From the NCBI RefSeq assembly GCF_900106015.1, contig NZ_LT629797.1:620001-684000 (forward strand): a DNA stretch of 64,000 bases. The letters run 5' to 3'. The notes under the pieces are model-generated. The model was not told the origin of the DNA. It ran no database searches and saw only the letters and a list, made by a program, of their open reading frames with translations. Positions 36,851-46,147 of this stretch are shown here, in pieces. Within the stretch, counting starts at the first letter, position 1; every line of letters starts with the position of its first letter. A program made the position numbers and the translations under genes. The stretch is from Pseudomonas sihuiensis. Lineage in GTDB: Bacteria; Pseudomonadota; Gammaproteobacteria; Pseudomonadales; Pseudomonadaceae.

Positions 36851-37165
36851 ATGCGCTTGCCTATGTTCGCCGTGATGATTCTGGCCTCCAGCCTTGCCGG
36901 CTTGGCCTGGGCTCAGGAACCGATGCGCATGCCGTCCGCGCCTGGGGCAGGTGCGCCGGGCACTGCGACGCCACAGCCTTACGGCCAGCCTTCCACGCCC
37001 ACTACGATCAAGCGCCAGGGATCGGCGCCCCTCTTACCGCCGCCCCAGGGACAAACACCCCCAGGGACTGCGCCGAAATCCACTGGCGATCAATCGATTC
37101 CGCAGCTCGATGAGCAACTGCGCCGCAATAGCCAGGGGCTGGACGGGCAGCGCAAGGCGGAGTGA
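36851..37165 (+). CDS. Small exported Pro-rich protein
   Basis: 104 residues. Sec signal about residues 1-21 (MRLPMFAVMILASSLAGLAWA). The mature part is rich in Pro, Gln, Gly and Thr and has no recognisable domain (for example APLLPPPQGQTPPGTAPK), ending in a short polar helix. It is probably periplasmic and disordered. The ribosome-binding site AGGAGATATGTC fits the chosen ATG. Divergent from yajD. Confidence 0.7.
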   Translation: MRLPMFAVMILASSLAGLAWAQEPMRMPSAPGAGAPGTATPQPYGQPSTPTTIKRQGSAPLLPPPQGQTPPGTAPKSTGDQSIPQLDEQLRRNSQGLDGQRKAE

Positions 37166-37170
37166 TCGGC

Positions 37171-37240
37171 GTAGGAGCGGCTTCAGCCGCGATGCTTGGG
37201 GAATTGCGGCTGAAGCGGAATGCAGCCCAACCGCTCCTAC
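37171..37240. repeat. REP-type inverted repeat
   Basis: GTAGGAGCGG (37171-37180) and CCGCTCCTAC (37231-37240) form the ends. The interior has GCGGCTTCAGCCGC and GCGGCTGAAGC. This matches the common Pseudomonas REP core GTAGGAGCGGCTTxAGCCGCGA. It lies between convergent genes. Confidence 0.88.
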
Positions 37241-39279
37241 GGCTGTGCTATCCCGAGCACGCGGAACAGGAAGGCGTACTCCAGCGCCACATCCTTGATG
37301 CCCTGATAACGTCCACTCATGCCGCCATGGCCGGCGCCGAGGTCGGTCTTGAGCAGTAGCAGATTGGCGTCGGTCTTTTCGCGGCGCAGCTTGGCCACCC
37401 ACTTGGCCGCTTCCCAGTACTGCACGCGGCTGTCGTTGTAGCCTGCGACGGCGAGGATGGGCGGGTAGGCCTGGGCGCGTACGTTCTCGTAGGGCGCGTA
37501 GGCCTTGATACGTGCGTATACCTCGGGCTGATTCGGGTCGCCCCATTCGTCGTATTCGGTGACGGTCAGCGGCAGGTCCGGGTTGAGCATGGTGTTGAGC
37601 ACATCGACGAAAGGCACTTCGGCAATCGCAGCAGCGAACAGCTCGGGGCGCTGGTTGAGCACGGCGCCGATCAGCAGGCCTCCGGCGCTGCCACCACTGA
37701 TCGCCAGTTGCGCGCTGGTGGTCAGACCTTCGGCGATCAGGCGCTGGGCGCTGGCGATGAAGTCGTCGAAGCTGTTCTGTTTGTGCTCGAGCTTGCCGGC
37801 ACGGTACCAGGCTTCACCCATCTCGCCGCCACCGCGTATGTGCGCGATGGCGAAGACGAAACCGCGCTCCAGCAGGCTCAGGCGGGCGTGGGAGAACCAG
37901 GGGTCGAGGCTCGCGCCATAGGCGCCGTAACCATAGAGATAGAGCGGTGCAGGCTTCCCTGCGGCGAATACCTCGCGGCGCGCCACCAGGCTGATCGGTA
38001 TCTGCGTGCCGTCGGCCGCGGTGGCCCAGAGACGCCGACTTTCGTAGGCGTCGGCATCGAACGGGCCTTCCACCGGTGTCTGCTTGAGGACCTGCTGAGC
38101 GCCCGTGGCCAGTTCCAGTTGGCGCACTTGCGCGGGGCGGTTCAGCGCTTCGTAGCGCAGGCGGATCACCGGGCTGTGAAACTCCAGGCTGTCCTGCACG
38201 TAGAGGCTGTAGGCCGCATCCGGCAGTTGCACGCGATAGGGGGCCTGGCCCTGCGGCTGCACCTCCAGAATCGGCAGGCCGCCCTCACGCAGGGCAAGGG
38301 TGAGCGCGCGCTGGTTCAGCGTGGCGCCTTCGAGCATCACCTGCGGGTCGTGGGCGCGAATCTGTTGCCAGTGCGGGCGCTGCGGCTGCGACTCACTGGC
38401 GCGGTAGAGCGCGAAGTTGATGCCGCTCTGATTGCTGCGGATCAGCCAGCACCACTGGCCGTCCAGCATACCGTGATCGACATCGTATTCGTGGCCTTCC
38501 TCGCGCGGTGCCAGGCAGCTGAAATCGCCTTGCGGCTGTTGCGCGTCGAGCACCCAGACCTCGCTGGTGGTCTTGCTGCCCAGTTGCAGGATCAACTGGC
38601 GCTCGGAGCTGGAGCGGTAGCAGTGCAGGAAGAAGCGGCCATCTGCTTCCTCGAATACGGCTTGCGCAGCGGCGTCGCCGAGGCGGTGACGGTAGAGCTT
38701 GTAGGGGCGGTGGGTGTCGTCCAGTTCGGTGAAGAACAGCGTCTGGCTGTCGCCCGCCCAGGTCATGCTGCCGTCGCAGTCGTCGAAGGGCAGTTCGCTG
38801 ATCTGGCCGCTGTCCAGCTCCTTGACGAACAGACGGTAGATTTCCTCGCCGCTGCTGTCGAGGCTGTAGGCCAGGCGCTGCTGGTCAGGGCTGATGCTGA
38901 ACGCACCGACGGAAAGAAAGCCGCCGCCGGCCAGTTCGTTGGGGTCGAGCAGCAAGGCTTCACTGGCCGTGTCGACATCCAGCGAACCATCGGCAGGGCG
39001 ACGGCAACGATAGTGCCGCGGATATTCGTCTCCGGCGGTGGTGCGCTGATAGTAGAGGTAGTCGCCCCAGGGCGTCGGCAGCGACAGGTCGGTCTCGCGA
39101 ATGCGCCCCTTGATCTCTTCGAACAGCTGCTCGCGCAGGGCCTGCTGCGGTTCCAGCACGGCGTCCAAATAGGCGTTTTCTGCCTGCAGGTGCGCCAGCA
39201 CCTCGTCACTGTCGCGGTTTTCCAGCCAGTGATAAGGGTCGTTGCCGGCTTCCTGGCGGGCGATGGGGGCAGAGGACAT
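37237..39279 (-). CDS. ptrB: Oligopeptidase B (S9 family prolyl oligopeptidase)
   Basis: 680 residues. It has an N-terminal seven-bladed propeller (about 70-400) and a C-terminal alpha/beta hydrolase. The nucleophile is Ser in G-G-S-A-G-G (about residue 530), the Asp is in Y-N-D-S-R-V and the His in G-A-G-H-G-G near residue 650. It cleaves short peptides after basic residues in the cytoplasm. Length and order match the family. The stop codon overlaps the edge of the REP element (37237-37240). Confidence 0.94.
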   Translation of the reverse strand: MSSAPIARQEAGNDPYHWLENRDSDEVLAHLQAENAYLDAVLEPQQALREQLFEEIKGRIRETDLSLPTPWGDYLYYQRTTAGDEYPRHYRCRRPADGSLDVDTASEALLLDPNELAGGGFLSVGAFSISPDQQRLAYSLDSSGEEIYRLFVKELDSGQISELPFDDCDGSMTWAGDSQTLFFTELDDTHRPYKLYRHRLGDAAAQAVFEEADGRFFLHCYRSSSERQLILQLGSKTTSEVWVLDAQQPQGDFSCLAPREEGHEYDVDHGMLDGQWCWLIRSNQSGINFALYRASESQPQRPHWQQIRAHDPQVMLEGATLNQRALTLALREGGLPILEVQPQGQAPYRVQLPDAAYSLYVQDSLEFHSPVIRLRYEALNRPAQVRQLELATGAQQVLKQTPVEGPFDADAYESRRLWATAADGTQIPISLVARREVFAAGKPAPLYLYGYGAYGASLDPWFSHARLSLLERGFVFAIAHIRGGGEMGEAWYRAGKLEHKQNSFDDFIASAQRLIAEGLTTSAQLAISGGSAGGLLIGAVLNQRPELFAAAIAEVPFVDVLNTMLNPDLPLTVTEYDEWGDPNQPEVYARIKAYAPYENVRAQAYPPILAVAGYNDSRVQYWEAAKWVAKLRREKTDANLLLLKTDLGAGHGGMSGRYQGIKDVALEYAFLFRVLGIAQP

Positions 39280-39384
39280 GGCGTGGCTCCAGAGAACGAG
39301 AGGGCGACGGCAGGGGCGCCGCGCTGGGCAAAAGCCGCTATCATAAGCGCCCCTTTGCCAGACCTGCCACGCCGGCGCCTGCTT

Positions 39385-39858
39385 ATGATGAATGAAAACG
39401 ACTACCTCCTGGCCTGGGCGGCCTACGGGATTGCCGCCCTGGGTTGCCTGTTGGTATGGATGCGCCTGACCAGCTGGATGTGGCGCTACGTGCGCGAGCC
39501 GCTGCGGGTGCTGATGGCCGTGCTGCTGTTCAGCCCGACCATCGTCGACCCGGCGCGCGAACTGTTCGCGCCGGCTCTCGCGGTTACCGCCATGGATATA
39601 TTGCTCAAGGTTGGCAACAACGCCTGGCGCGCGGTCGCTGATCTGGCGCTCTACAGCCTGATCGCGCTTGCCGTGTATCTATTGTTCGTCGCTGTTCGCT
39701 GGCCCATCGAGCGTTGGTGGAAAGGGCGTCAGAGCGAGCATGTAACCGAGCCCGACGAAGACCCGCGCACCTTGCGCGAGCGCATGGAAGAGGACGACGA
39801 CCTGCCAATTCGTGACTACGGGCGTGATCGCTCGGGGCGTATGGAACCGCGTATTTGA
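39385..39858 (+). CDS. Conserved inner-membrane protein
   Basis: 157 residues from ATG 39385. Three hydrophobic stretches are visible (about residues 8-26, 38-54 and 90-108), followed by a strongly charged C-terminal tail rich in Asp, Glu and Arg (EPDEDPRTLRERMEEDDD). No family function is recognisable. A 716-residue reading covering this gene and the antisense of ptrB is an artefact. It is divergent from ptrB and close upstream of the HIT gene. Confidence 0.75.
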   Translation: MMNENDYLLAWAAYGIAALGCLLVWMRLTSWMWRYVREPLRVLMAVLLFSPTIVDPARELFAPALAVTAMDILLKVGNNAWRAVADLALYSLIALAVYLLFVAVRWPIERWWKGRQSEHVTEPDEDPRTLRERMEEDDDLPIRDYGRDRSGRMEPRI

Positions 39859-39921
39859 TCTGACCCCTTGCGCCTGCCGGCCCAGGCGTTCAGCATGATG
39901 GCCTTGTGCAAGGGAGGCCCG

Positions 39922-40368
39922 ATGGATTGCGTGTTCTGTGCCATTGCCGAGCGACGGCTACCCGCTCATCGTCTGTATGAAGACGAAGATTTCATCGTGC
40001 TGCTGGACATCTTCCCGATGCGTCCGGCCCATGTGCTGATCGTCAGCCGCCTGCATGCGCCATTTCTACGTGATTTGCCGCCACCGGTGCGTGAACGTCT
40101 GTTGACGCTGGCCGAGCGTATCGCCGCTGCGCTGCGCGAGACGGGCTTTGGTAAGAACGGCATCAACCTGCTGATCAATGACGGCCCGGATTCCAATCAG
40201 CACGTGCCCCATCTCCATTTACACCTGATTCCGCGTCGGCCGGGTGACCTGCCGGCGCTGCTCTGGCGATTGCTGGTGCGTTTTCTGCCAATGGGCCGCA
40301 AGCGAATCGAAGCGCGTCTGCAAGATGAAGCCGAGCGCCTGCGCCTGATCCTCGGCAAGGAGAATTGA
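39922..40368 (+). CDS. HIT-family nucleotide hydrolase/transferase
   Basis: 148 residues from the ATG at 39922, which has a GGGAGG site and opens M-D-C-V-F-C-A-I-A-E. The histidine triad is H-V-P-H-L-H-L-H-L (about residues 94-102). The two cysteines in C-V-F-C may bind zinc together with a histidine. The substrate is an unknown nucleotide derivative. It is followed 4 bp later by a glutamine amidotransferase gene. Confidence 0.9.
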   Translation: MDCVFCAIAERRLPAHRLYEDEDFIVLLDIFPMRPAHVLIVSRLHAPFLRDLPPPVRERLLTLAERIAAALRETGFGKNGINLLINDGPDSNQHVPHLHLHLIPRRPGDLPALLWRLLVRFLPMGRKRIEARLQDEAERLRLILGKEN

Positions 40369-40372
40369 TTCG

Positions 40373-41146
40373 ATGTGCGAATTGCTCGGCATGAGCGCCA
40401 ATGTACCCACCGATATCGTGTTCAGCTTTACCGGGCTGATGCAGCGTGGCGGCCGCACCGGGCCGCACCGTGATGGTTGGGGTATCGGCTTCTACGAAGG
40501 GCGCGGCTTGCGTCTGTTCCAGGACCCGCGGGCGAGCAGCGAATCCGAGGTGGCGCAGCTGGTGCAGCGCTACCCGATCAAGAGCGAAGTGGTGATCGGC
40601 CATATCCGCCAGGCCAACGTCGGCAAGGTCTGCCTGGTCAACACTCATCCCTTCAGCCGTGAGTTGTGGGGGCGTAACTGGTGTTTCGCCCATAACGGCC
40701 AGCTGGCGGGCCTGGATGGCTCCACTACCTTCTACCGACCGGTCGGCGAGGCCGACAGCGAGGCGGCGTTCTGCGATCTGCTCAACCGCGTGCGTCGCGC
40801 CTTTCCCGAGCCGGTATCGGTGGAAATGCTCCTGCCGGTGCTGGTGGCGTCCTGTGCCAGTTACCGCAAGCTCGGCGTGTTCAATTGTCTGCTCAGTGAT
40901 GGCGACTGGCTGTTCAGCTTCTGCTCGACCAAGCTCGCGCATATCACCCGCCGCGCGCCGTTTGGCCCTGCGCAGCTCAAGGACGCTGACCTGAAGGTGG
41001 ATTTCCAGTCAGAGACCACACCCAACGACGTGGTGACCGTCATCGCCACTGAACCTCTGACCGACAACGAACAATGGTCGCTGTACCAGCCGGGCGAATG
41101 GCGCCTGTGGCGCCGCGGCGAATGCATCACTCACGGCAAGGCCTGA
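40373..41146 (+). CDS. Class II glutamine amidotransferase (YafJ-like)
   Basis: 257 residues. The N-terminal nucleophile is Cys2 (M-C-E-L-L-G-M-S), exposed after initiator methionine removal. Other class II landmarks are H-R-D-G-W-G-I-G-F-Y, G-H-I-R-Q-A and F-A-H-N-G-Q-L. The protein consists of the glutaminase domain only. The ammonia acceptor is unknown. It lies in a tight three-gene run (HIT, amidotransferase, DUF2937) with 4-bp gaps. Confidence 0.9.
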   Translation: MCELLGMSANVPTDIVFSFTGLMQRGGRTGPHRDGWGIGFYEGRGLRLFQDPRASSESEVAQLVQRYPIKSEVVIGHIRQANVGKVCLVNTHPFSRELWGRNWCFAHNGQLAGLDGSTTFYRPVGEADSEAAFCDLLNRVRRAFPEPVSVEMLLPVLVASCASYRKLGVFNCLLSDGDWLFSFCSTKLAHITRRAPFGPAQLKDADLKVDFQSETTPNDVVTVIATEPLTDNEQWSLYQPGEWRLWRRGECITHGKA

Positions 41147-41150
41147 TCTC

Positions 41151-41675
41151 ATGCTTAGAAGCTACCTGCGCCTGACGCTGTTCGCTTTCGGCCTGTTGCT
41201 CGGCGTGCAGGTGCCGGGCTTCGTCGATGACTACGCCAAGCGGGTCGAGGCTCATCGCCTGGAGTCGCAGCAGAGTCTCAAAGGCTTTCAGGAAACGGCG
41301 CGCAATTTCTTCAAGGGCGATATGGACGCGCTGGTTGCGCACTACCGCGTCAGCGATGACCCGGTGATGCGCAGCGATGCCAAGAGCGTCGGGCACCTGG
41401 TGCAGCGCTCCGCCTTGCTCGAACGCGAATGGCAGGCCATGCAGGGGCCCTGGTACGCCCAGGCCTGGCACCTGGCGACTGGCGCGGATCACGAGCTGTT
41501 CGAGGAAACCCTGCTGGCTTACCGTTATCAGGTGCTGTTTACCCCGGATGCGATTCTCTGGGGTGTGATCAGCGCACTGCTGCTGGCCTGGCTGGCGGAG
41601 GTGCTGGTGGTGCTGTGCGGCTGGATGTTCGGCGCAGGGCAGACCAGGCGCGCTCAGCAGCGCCACTGGCGCTGA
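41151..41675 (+). CDS. DUF2937 family membrane protein
   Basis: 174 residues. There is one N-terminal helix (about 5-22) and one C-terminal helix (about 137-160). The middle holds a charged periplasmic segment (AKRVEAHRLESQQSLKGFQE). The pattern fits DUF2937, whose role is unknown. It starts 4 bp after the amidotransferase stop and is likely co-transcribed. It is convergent with the TolC-type gene. Confidence 0.82.
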   Translation: MLRSYLRLTLFAFGLLLGVQVPGFVDDYAKRVEAHRLESQQSLKGFQETARNFFKGDMDALVAHYRVSDDPVMRSDAKSVGHLVQRSALLEREWQAMQGPWYAQAWHLATGADHELFEETLLAYRYQVLFTPDAILWGVISALLLAWLAEVLVVLCGWMFGAGQTRRAQQRHWR

Positions 41676-41709
41676 ATACCTGCCCCAGGGCATCGGGCAA
41701 AACGCCGGC

Positions 41710-43053
41710 TCAGTAGCCGAGTGCCAACTCCGGCCCCAGGTAGTCATTGACCTGGAGAATATCGTCCTCGCCGAGCAGGCCGACCGCAGCGGCCAGTTGC
41801 AGGCGTGCGAGCAGATAGCGAAGTTTGGCTTCGAGCAGATCACGGCGGGCGATGAACACCTGTTCCTCGGCGTTGAGGATATCGACATTGGTACTGGAGC
41901 CCGCGAGAAACCCCTTGCGCGCTGAATCCTGTGCCCGCTCGCTGGAAATGACGGCCTGCTGCAGGGCGCGAATGCGTGCCTGGCCGCTCTGCACGCCGCG
42001 GAACTCACGGGTTGTGGCGGAGAACACTTCCTCGCGGCTGGCATTGACCTCTTCCCCGGCCTGTTCACGGCTCGCGGTGGCCTGGCGCACCCGCGCGCTG
42101 ACACCGCCGCCGGAGTAAAGCGGCATGGTGAATTCCAGGCCGATGGAGCTGTAGCGGTTGGTCTGGTTGATGGTGGAGAGCGAATCGCTCTCGCTGTCGG
42201 TATAGCCCAGTACCAGGTCGAGAGTCGGCCAGTGGGCGCTGCTGGCGCGTTTGACCTCCTCTTCGGCGAGACCGTGATTGAGCTGGCGTGCGCGCAGCGA
42301 AGGGTTGTTCAATTGCGCCTTCTGTAGCCAGTCCTGAAGATTGTCCGGTTGCAGGGGCGGGGTAGGAAATTCCGCGTGCAGGGTGGCGAGTTGATCCGGG
42401 TTGTTGCCGAGCAACTCCTGCAGCAGGCGCAGGGCGACCACCAGATTGTCTTCGGCTTCGATCACGCCGGCCTGCGCCAGGTCACGGCGGGCGGTGGCCT
42501 GGTCGACGTCGGTGATGGTGCCGTCGCCCAGATCGAAGCGGCGTTTGGCAGCCGCAACCTGCTGCTCGAAAGCCTTGAGCTTGGCGCGCGACAGGTCGAT
42601 GGTCTCGCGCGTCAGCAACACATCGAAGTAGCGGCTGGCCAGGCGTACGGCAACGCTCTGCGTCTTGGCATCGAACACCGCTTCGCTATAGCTGGCGCGC
42701 TGCTTGCCCTGGCGGTACTCGACCATTTTCTGGCGGTTGTACAGCGGTTGACGCAATTGCAGGCTGAGATTTTCCGAGTCGTAGTCCAGATCGTTCTCGA
42801 TGCGCCGGCCAAATGCATTCTGTTGCTCCTGGGTGCCGTCGACCTGGCTTTTGCTGGCCCTGGCCGTGATCTGCGGCAGTAACCCGGCTCTGCCGATAGC
42901 GGGGTTTTCCAGGCCAGCGGCACGCTCGTGGACGGCCGCACGATAGGTCGGGCCCTGCAGTTGCAGCAATTCCCAGGCCTGTAACAGGTCCATGGAGTGG
43001 ACGGGTAGGCAGGCCAGGCAGCAGAGGCCTGACAGGATCTGGCGTACGAGCAT
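41710..43053 (-). CDS. TolC-family outer membrane channel of the type I secretion system
   Basis: 447 residues, signal peptide about 1-20 (MLVRQILSGLCCLACLPVHS). The mature sequence has the two long-helix repeats typical of TolC-type factors (for example QSVAVRLASRYFDVLLTRETIDLSRAK, described by motif) and N-P-S-L-R-A-R-Q. It is of the AprF/PrtF kind. It is the last gene of a three-gene minus-strand operon and begins 1 bp after the adaptor stop. Together with the next two genes it should form a complete export channel for the adjacent RTX peroxidases. Confidence 0.9.
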   Translation of the reverse strand: MLVRQILSGLCCLACLPVHSMDLLQAWELLQLQGPTYRAAVHERAAGLENPAIGRAGLLPQITARASKSQVDGTQEQQNAFGRRIENDLDYDSENLSLQLRQPLYNRQKMVEYRQGKQRASYSEAVFDAKTQSVAVRLASRYFDVLLTRETIDLSRAKLKAFEQQVAAAKRRFDLGDGTITDVDQATARRDLAQAGVIEAEDNLVVALRLLQELLGNNPDQLATLHAEFPTPPLQPDNLQDWLQKAQLNNPSLRARQLNHGLAEEEVKRASSAHWPTLDLVLGYTDSESDSLSTINQTNRYSSIGLEFTMPLYSGGGVSARVRQATASREQAGEEVNASREEVFSATTREFRGVQSGQARIRALQQAVISSERAQDSARKGFLAGSSTNVDILNAEEQVFIARRDLLEAKLRYLLARLQLAAAVGLLGEDDILQVNDYLGPELALGY

Positions 43054-43054
43054 G

Positions 43055-44401
43055 TCATTGCTCCTTGAAGGCCCCGTCGATGCGATCGAGCATGGGCTTC
43101 ATCAGATAGCTCATCAGGTTGCGTTCACCGGTCTTGATCGTCACGGTGGCCGGCATGCCGGGGCGAATGCGGTTGCTGCCCAGCTTGTCCATGCCGTCGG
43201 CGGTGACCTCGATCTCGGCCAGGTAGTAGGGCTGCTTGTTGGTTTCGTCGATAAGGCGATCAGCGGAAATCGTCAGTACGCGGCCGGGGATGTTCGGCGT
43301 CTGCGCGTGATTGAACGCTGGGAAGGCGATGTCCACCGGCAATCCCGGTTGCATCTTGTCGATGGCCTGCACCGGCACCATGGCGTCGACCTGCAGCGGC
43401 TCATTGGCCGGCACCACGTCCATGATCCGCGAGCCGGCCTGGATCACCCCGCCTATGGTGGAGGCAGACAGTCCCAGTACCACGCCATCGATGGGCGAGC
43501 GGATCACCGTGTTGCTGACTTCGTAGTCCAGTGCTCGCAGACGGTCGGCGAGGGCAGCGGCCTCTTTCTGCATATCGCTGAGCTGCGATTGCACTTCCTG
43601 CTGGTAATTCTGTTCAAGCTGGAGGATGCGCAGTTTGAGCTCGGCGATCTGGTTACGCGTACGCCCTGTGTCGGCGATGTTCTGCGCCAGTGAGGCGCTC
43701 AGTTCGGCGGCGTTGCGTTCCAGTTCGAGCATGCGATTGCGCGTCACATAACCTTCCGCCGCCAGGCTGCGCACCCCGTCGAGTTCCTGGTTGAGCAGCC
43801 TGATCTGCGCGCTGCGCGAGTGCTGTACCTGGCGCAGGCCCTTGAGCTGTTCCTCGGCGCCGTGGATGTTCTCGCGGAGAATCTCGGCTTCGCCGGTCAA
43901 CGCCGTGCGGCGGGTAGTGAACAGGCGTTGCTGCAGGGCGACGGAGGCATCCAGGCGTGGGTCGTTGGCGAATCGGCTGAGCAACTCGGGGTCGAACTCG
44001 ACCTGTGTGGCGCCGTCGCGCTCAGCCTGCAAGCGACTTTTCACCGTGCTGACCACTATGTATTGCGCGCTGACCATGCCCTGCTCGGCGATGGCGCGGG
44101 TGGCGTCCAGTTCGATCAGTGGCTGGTTGCGTCGCACCAGATCCCCCTCGCGCACCAGGATGGCGCCGACCGAGCCGCCGGTCAGGTGCTGGATGGTCTT
44201 GCGGTTGTCGGTGACGTTGACTGTGGCATTGGCCACCACCCCGGCATCCAGCGGCGCGAGCATGGCCCAGAGAATGAATCCACCGAAGCCTGCGAGCACC
44301 AGCGACAAGCCCCAGCGACTCGGTTTGCCGTCGTCCATGTCAACCGTGCAGGGGCTATCCGTCAGTATCAGCCCCTTGCTTTCGAACTGCAGATCGGACA
44401 T
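43055..44401 (-). CDS. HlyD-family periplasmic adaptor of the type I secretion system
   Basis: 448 residues. It has a short cytoplasmic tail, one membrane helix (about residues 32-50, LSLVLAGFGGFILWAML), then a lipoyl-like half, a long coiled-coil hairpin (about 130-290, rich in Glu/Gln/Arg) and a C-terminal beta-barrel region ending in R-P-G-M-P-A-T-V-T-I-K-T-G. This is the AprE/PrtE pattern of protease- and RTX-type exporters. It sits 6 bp downstream of the ABC gene. Confidence 0.93.
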   Translation of the reverse strand: MSDLQFESKGLILTDSPCTVDMDDGKPSRWGLSLVLAGFGGFILWAMLAPLDAGVVANATVNVTDNRKTIQHLTGGSVGAILVREGDLVRRNQPLIELDATRAIAEQGMVSAQYIVVSTVKSRLQAERDGATQVEFDPELLSRFANDPRLDASVALQQRLFTTRRTALTGEAEILRENIHGAEEQLKGLRQVQHSRSAQIRLLNQELDGVRSLAAEGYVTRNRMLELERNAAELSASLAQNIADTGRTRNQIAELKLRILQLEQNYQQEVQSQLSDMQKEAAALADRLRALDYEVSNTVIRSPIDGVVLGLSASTIGGVIQAGSRIMDVVPANEPLQVDAMVPVQAIDKMQPGLPVDIAFPAFNHAQTPNIPGRVLTISADRLIDETNKQPYYLAEIEVTADGMDKLGSNRIRPGMPATVTIKTGERNLMSYLMKPMLDRIDGAFKEQ

Positions 44402-44407
44402 GACATA

Positions 44408-46147
44408 TCACTCCTTGGCCCGTACCGAGGCCAGAGTCGGCGACCCCTTGCCGGTGGGGATCACGTTGGCCTGGCGCAACGCGGCGAATACCTCATCGCG
44501 GCTGCCGAACATCTGCACAGCGCCTTCGCGCAGTACCAGCACCTTGTCCACCATGTTCAGTACGGTGGGGCGGTGGGAGATCAGCACCAGGGTCTTGCCA
44601 CGTTGCTTGAGGTCGAGCAGCGCTTGCAGCAACGCCGCTTCGCCGATGTCGTCGAGGCTGGCGTTGGGCTCGTCGAGGACGATCAGTGATGGCTCGCCGT
44701 AGAGTGCACGGGCCAGGCCGATGCGTTGCTTCTGCCCACCGGACAACGAGCCGCCGTCGGCGCTCAGGTGGGTGTCGTAGCCTTGCGGCAGGTGCAGGAT
44801 CATCTCGTGCACACCGGCCTGCCTGGCGGCGAGGATCACCGCCTCGCCGTCGATTGCGCCGAAGCGCGCGATGTTCTCGGCGACGCTACCCTCGAACAAC
44901 TCGACGTCCTGTGGCAGGTAGCCGAGCCAGGGACCCAGCTCAGCCTTGTTCCATTGATAGATATCGGCGCCGTCCAGGCGCACCTTGCCGCCTTGCGCCG
45001 GCCAGACGCCAACCAGCAGGCGTGCCAGGGTGGATTTGCCTGAGGCCGAGGGGCCGATGATGCCCAGGGCCTCGCCGGGTGCCAGGTTGAAGCTGACGCC
45101 GCGCAGGATCGGCGTGAGCGAGCCCGGTGCGCTGGCGAAGGCGTTCTCCACGTGGAGCATGCCCAGCGGCTTGGGTAGCGGCATGGACGGCTTGTGCGCA
45201 GGAAAGTCAGCCAGCAGCCCGGATAGCCGAGCCCAGGCTGCACGGCTGGAGAGCAACTGCTTCCAGGCCGAGATCACCTGCTCCACCGGCGCCAGGGCAC
45301 GGCCGGAGAGGATCGAGCAGGCGATCATCATGCCCGGGGTGATGGTGCCCTGGATCGCCAGCAAGGCGCCGGCGCCAAGAATCAGGGACTGCAGGGTGAC
45401 GCGCACGAAACGACTGCCCCCGGCGATGTAGGCCGCGCGATCGGAGGCCAGGGTCTGCAGCTCGAGAATTTTCAGGTGGTTGCCGAACCAGCGCTGGCGA
45501 ATCGCCGGCAGCATGCCCATGGCCTCGATCACTTCGGCATTGCGCAGGTTGTTGTTGGCGAAGCTGCCGGATACCAGCGAGGCCTGGTTGGCCTCGGCCA
45601 GCGGCTTGCGCGTGCTGACTTCGGTGAGCCAGGCCAGGCCCACCAGCAGTAACGAGCCGATCAGGGTAATCAGGCCGAGCAGTGGGTGTACCAGGTAAAT
45701 GACCAGCAGGAAGATCGGGGTCCAGGGGGCGTCGAAGAAGGCGAACAGGCCGTTACCGGTGAGAAACTGGCGAACTTGCGAGAGATCCTGCAGTGCCTGT
45801 GCCGGGTTGCCGCCGGCGCGGCGCAGGTTGCGCTCGAAGGCGGCGCCGAAGATGCGCTTGTTGAGCATCATGTCGAGGCGGTTGCCGACGCGGATCAGCA
45901 CGCTTGAGCGCACCACCTCCAACAGCGCCATCAGTACATACAGACCGATCACCAGCACCGTGAGCATCAGCAGGGTGGTGACGTTGCTGCTGACCAGGGC
46001 ACGGTCGTAGACCTGCAGCATATAAACCGCCGGGGTCAGCATCAGCAGGTTGATCACCCCACTGAAGGCGGCCAGGGCATAGAAGGTTCGGCGCAGACGA
46101 AACAACGCCTCGGCCAGCTCGGAACGCGGGGACTGCGGTACGTCCAT
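44408..46147 (-). CDS. Type I secretion ABC transporter (permease-ATPase)
   Basis: 579 residues. The ATG at 46147-46145 has a GGAGGG site. A GTG five codons upstream would place this site inside the gene, so it is rejected. The membrane domain (about residues 15-310) is followed by the ATPase: Walker A G-P-S-A-S-G-K-S-T, signature L-S-G-G-Q-K-Q-R, Walker B L-I-V-L-D-E-P-N and H-loop I-S-H-R. It is of the PrtD/AprD kind without a C39 peptidase domain, which fits substrates with C-terminal secretion signals such as the adjacent RTX protein. First gene of the operon. Confidence 0.94.
   Translation of the reverse strand: MDVPQSPRSELAEALFRLRRTFYALAAFSGVINLLMLTPAVYMLQVYDRALVSSNVTTLLMLTVLVIGLYVLMALLEVVRSSVLIRVGNRLDMMLNKRIFGAAFERNLRRAGGNPAQALQDLSQVRQFLTGNGLFAFFDAPWTPIFLLVIYLVHPLLGLITLIGSLLLVGLAWLTEVSTRKPLAEANQASLVSGSFANNNLRNAEVIEAMGMLPAIRQRWFGNHLKILELQTLASDRAAYIAGGSRFVRVTLQSLILGAGALLAIQGTITPGMMIACSILSGRALAPVEQVISAWKQLLSSRAAWARLSGLLADFPAHKPSMPLPKPLGMLHVENAFASAPGSLTPILRGVSFNLAPGEALGIIGPSASGKSTLARLLVGVWPAQGGKVRLDGADIYQWNKAELGPWLGYLPQDVELFEGSVAENIARFGAIDGEAVILAARQAGVHEMILHLPQGYDTHLSADGGSLSGGQKQRIGLARALYGEPSLIVLDEPNASLDDIGEAALLQALLDLKQRGKTLVLISHRPTVLNMVDKVLVLREGAVQMFGSRDEVFAALRQANVIPTGKGSPTLASVRAKE

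Noticed and set aside
37708..39858. 716-residue plus-strand frame
   Set aside because: Most of it is antisense to oligopeptidase B. Only its last 157 codons (from 39385) form a plausible membrane protein, which is annotated.
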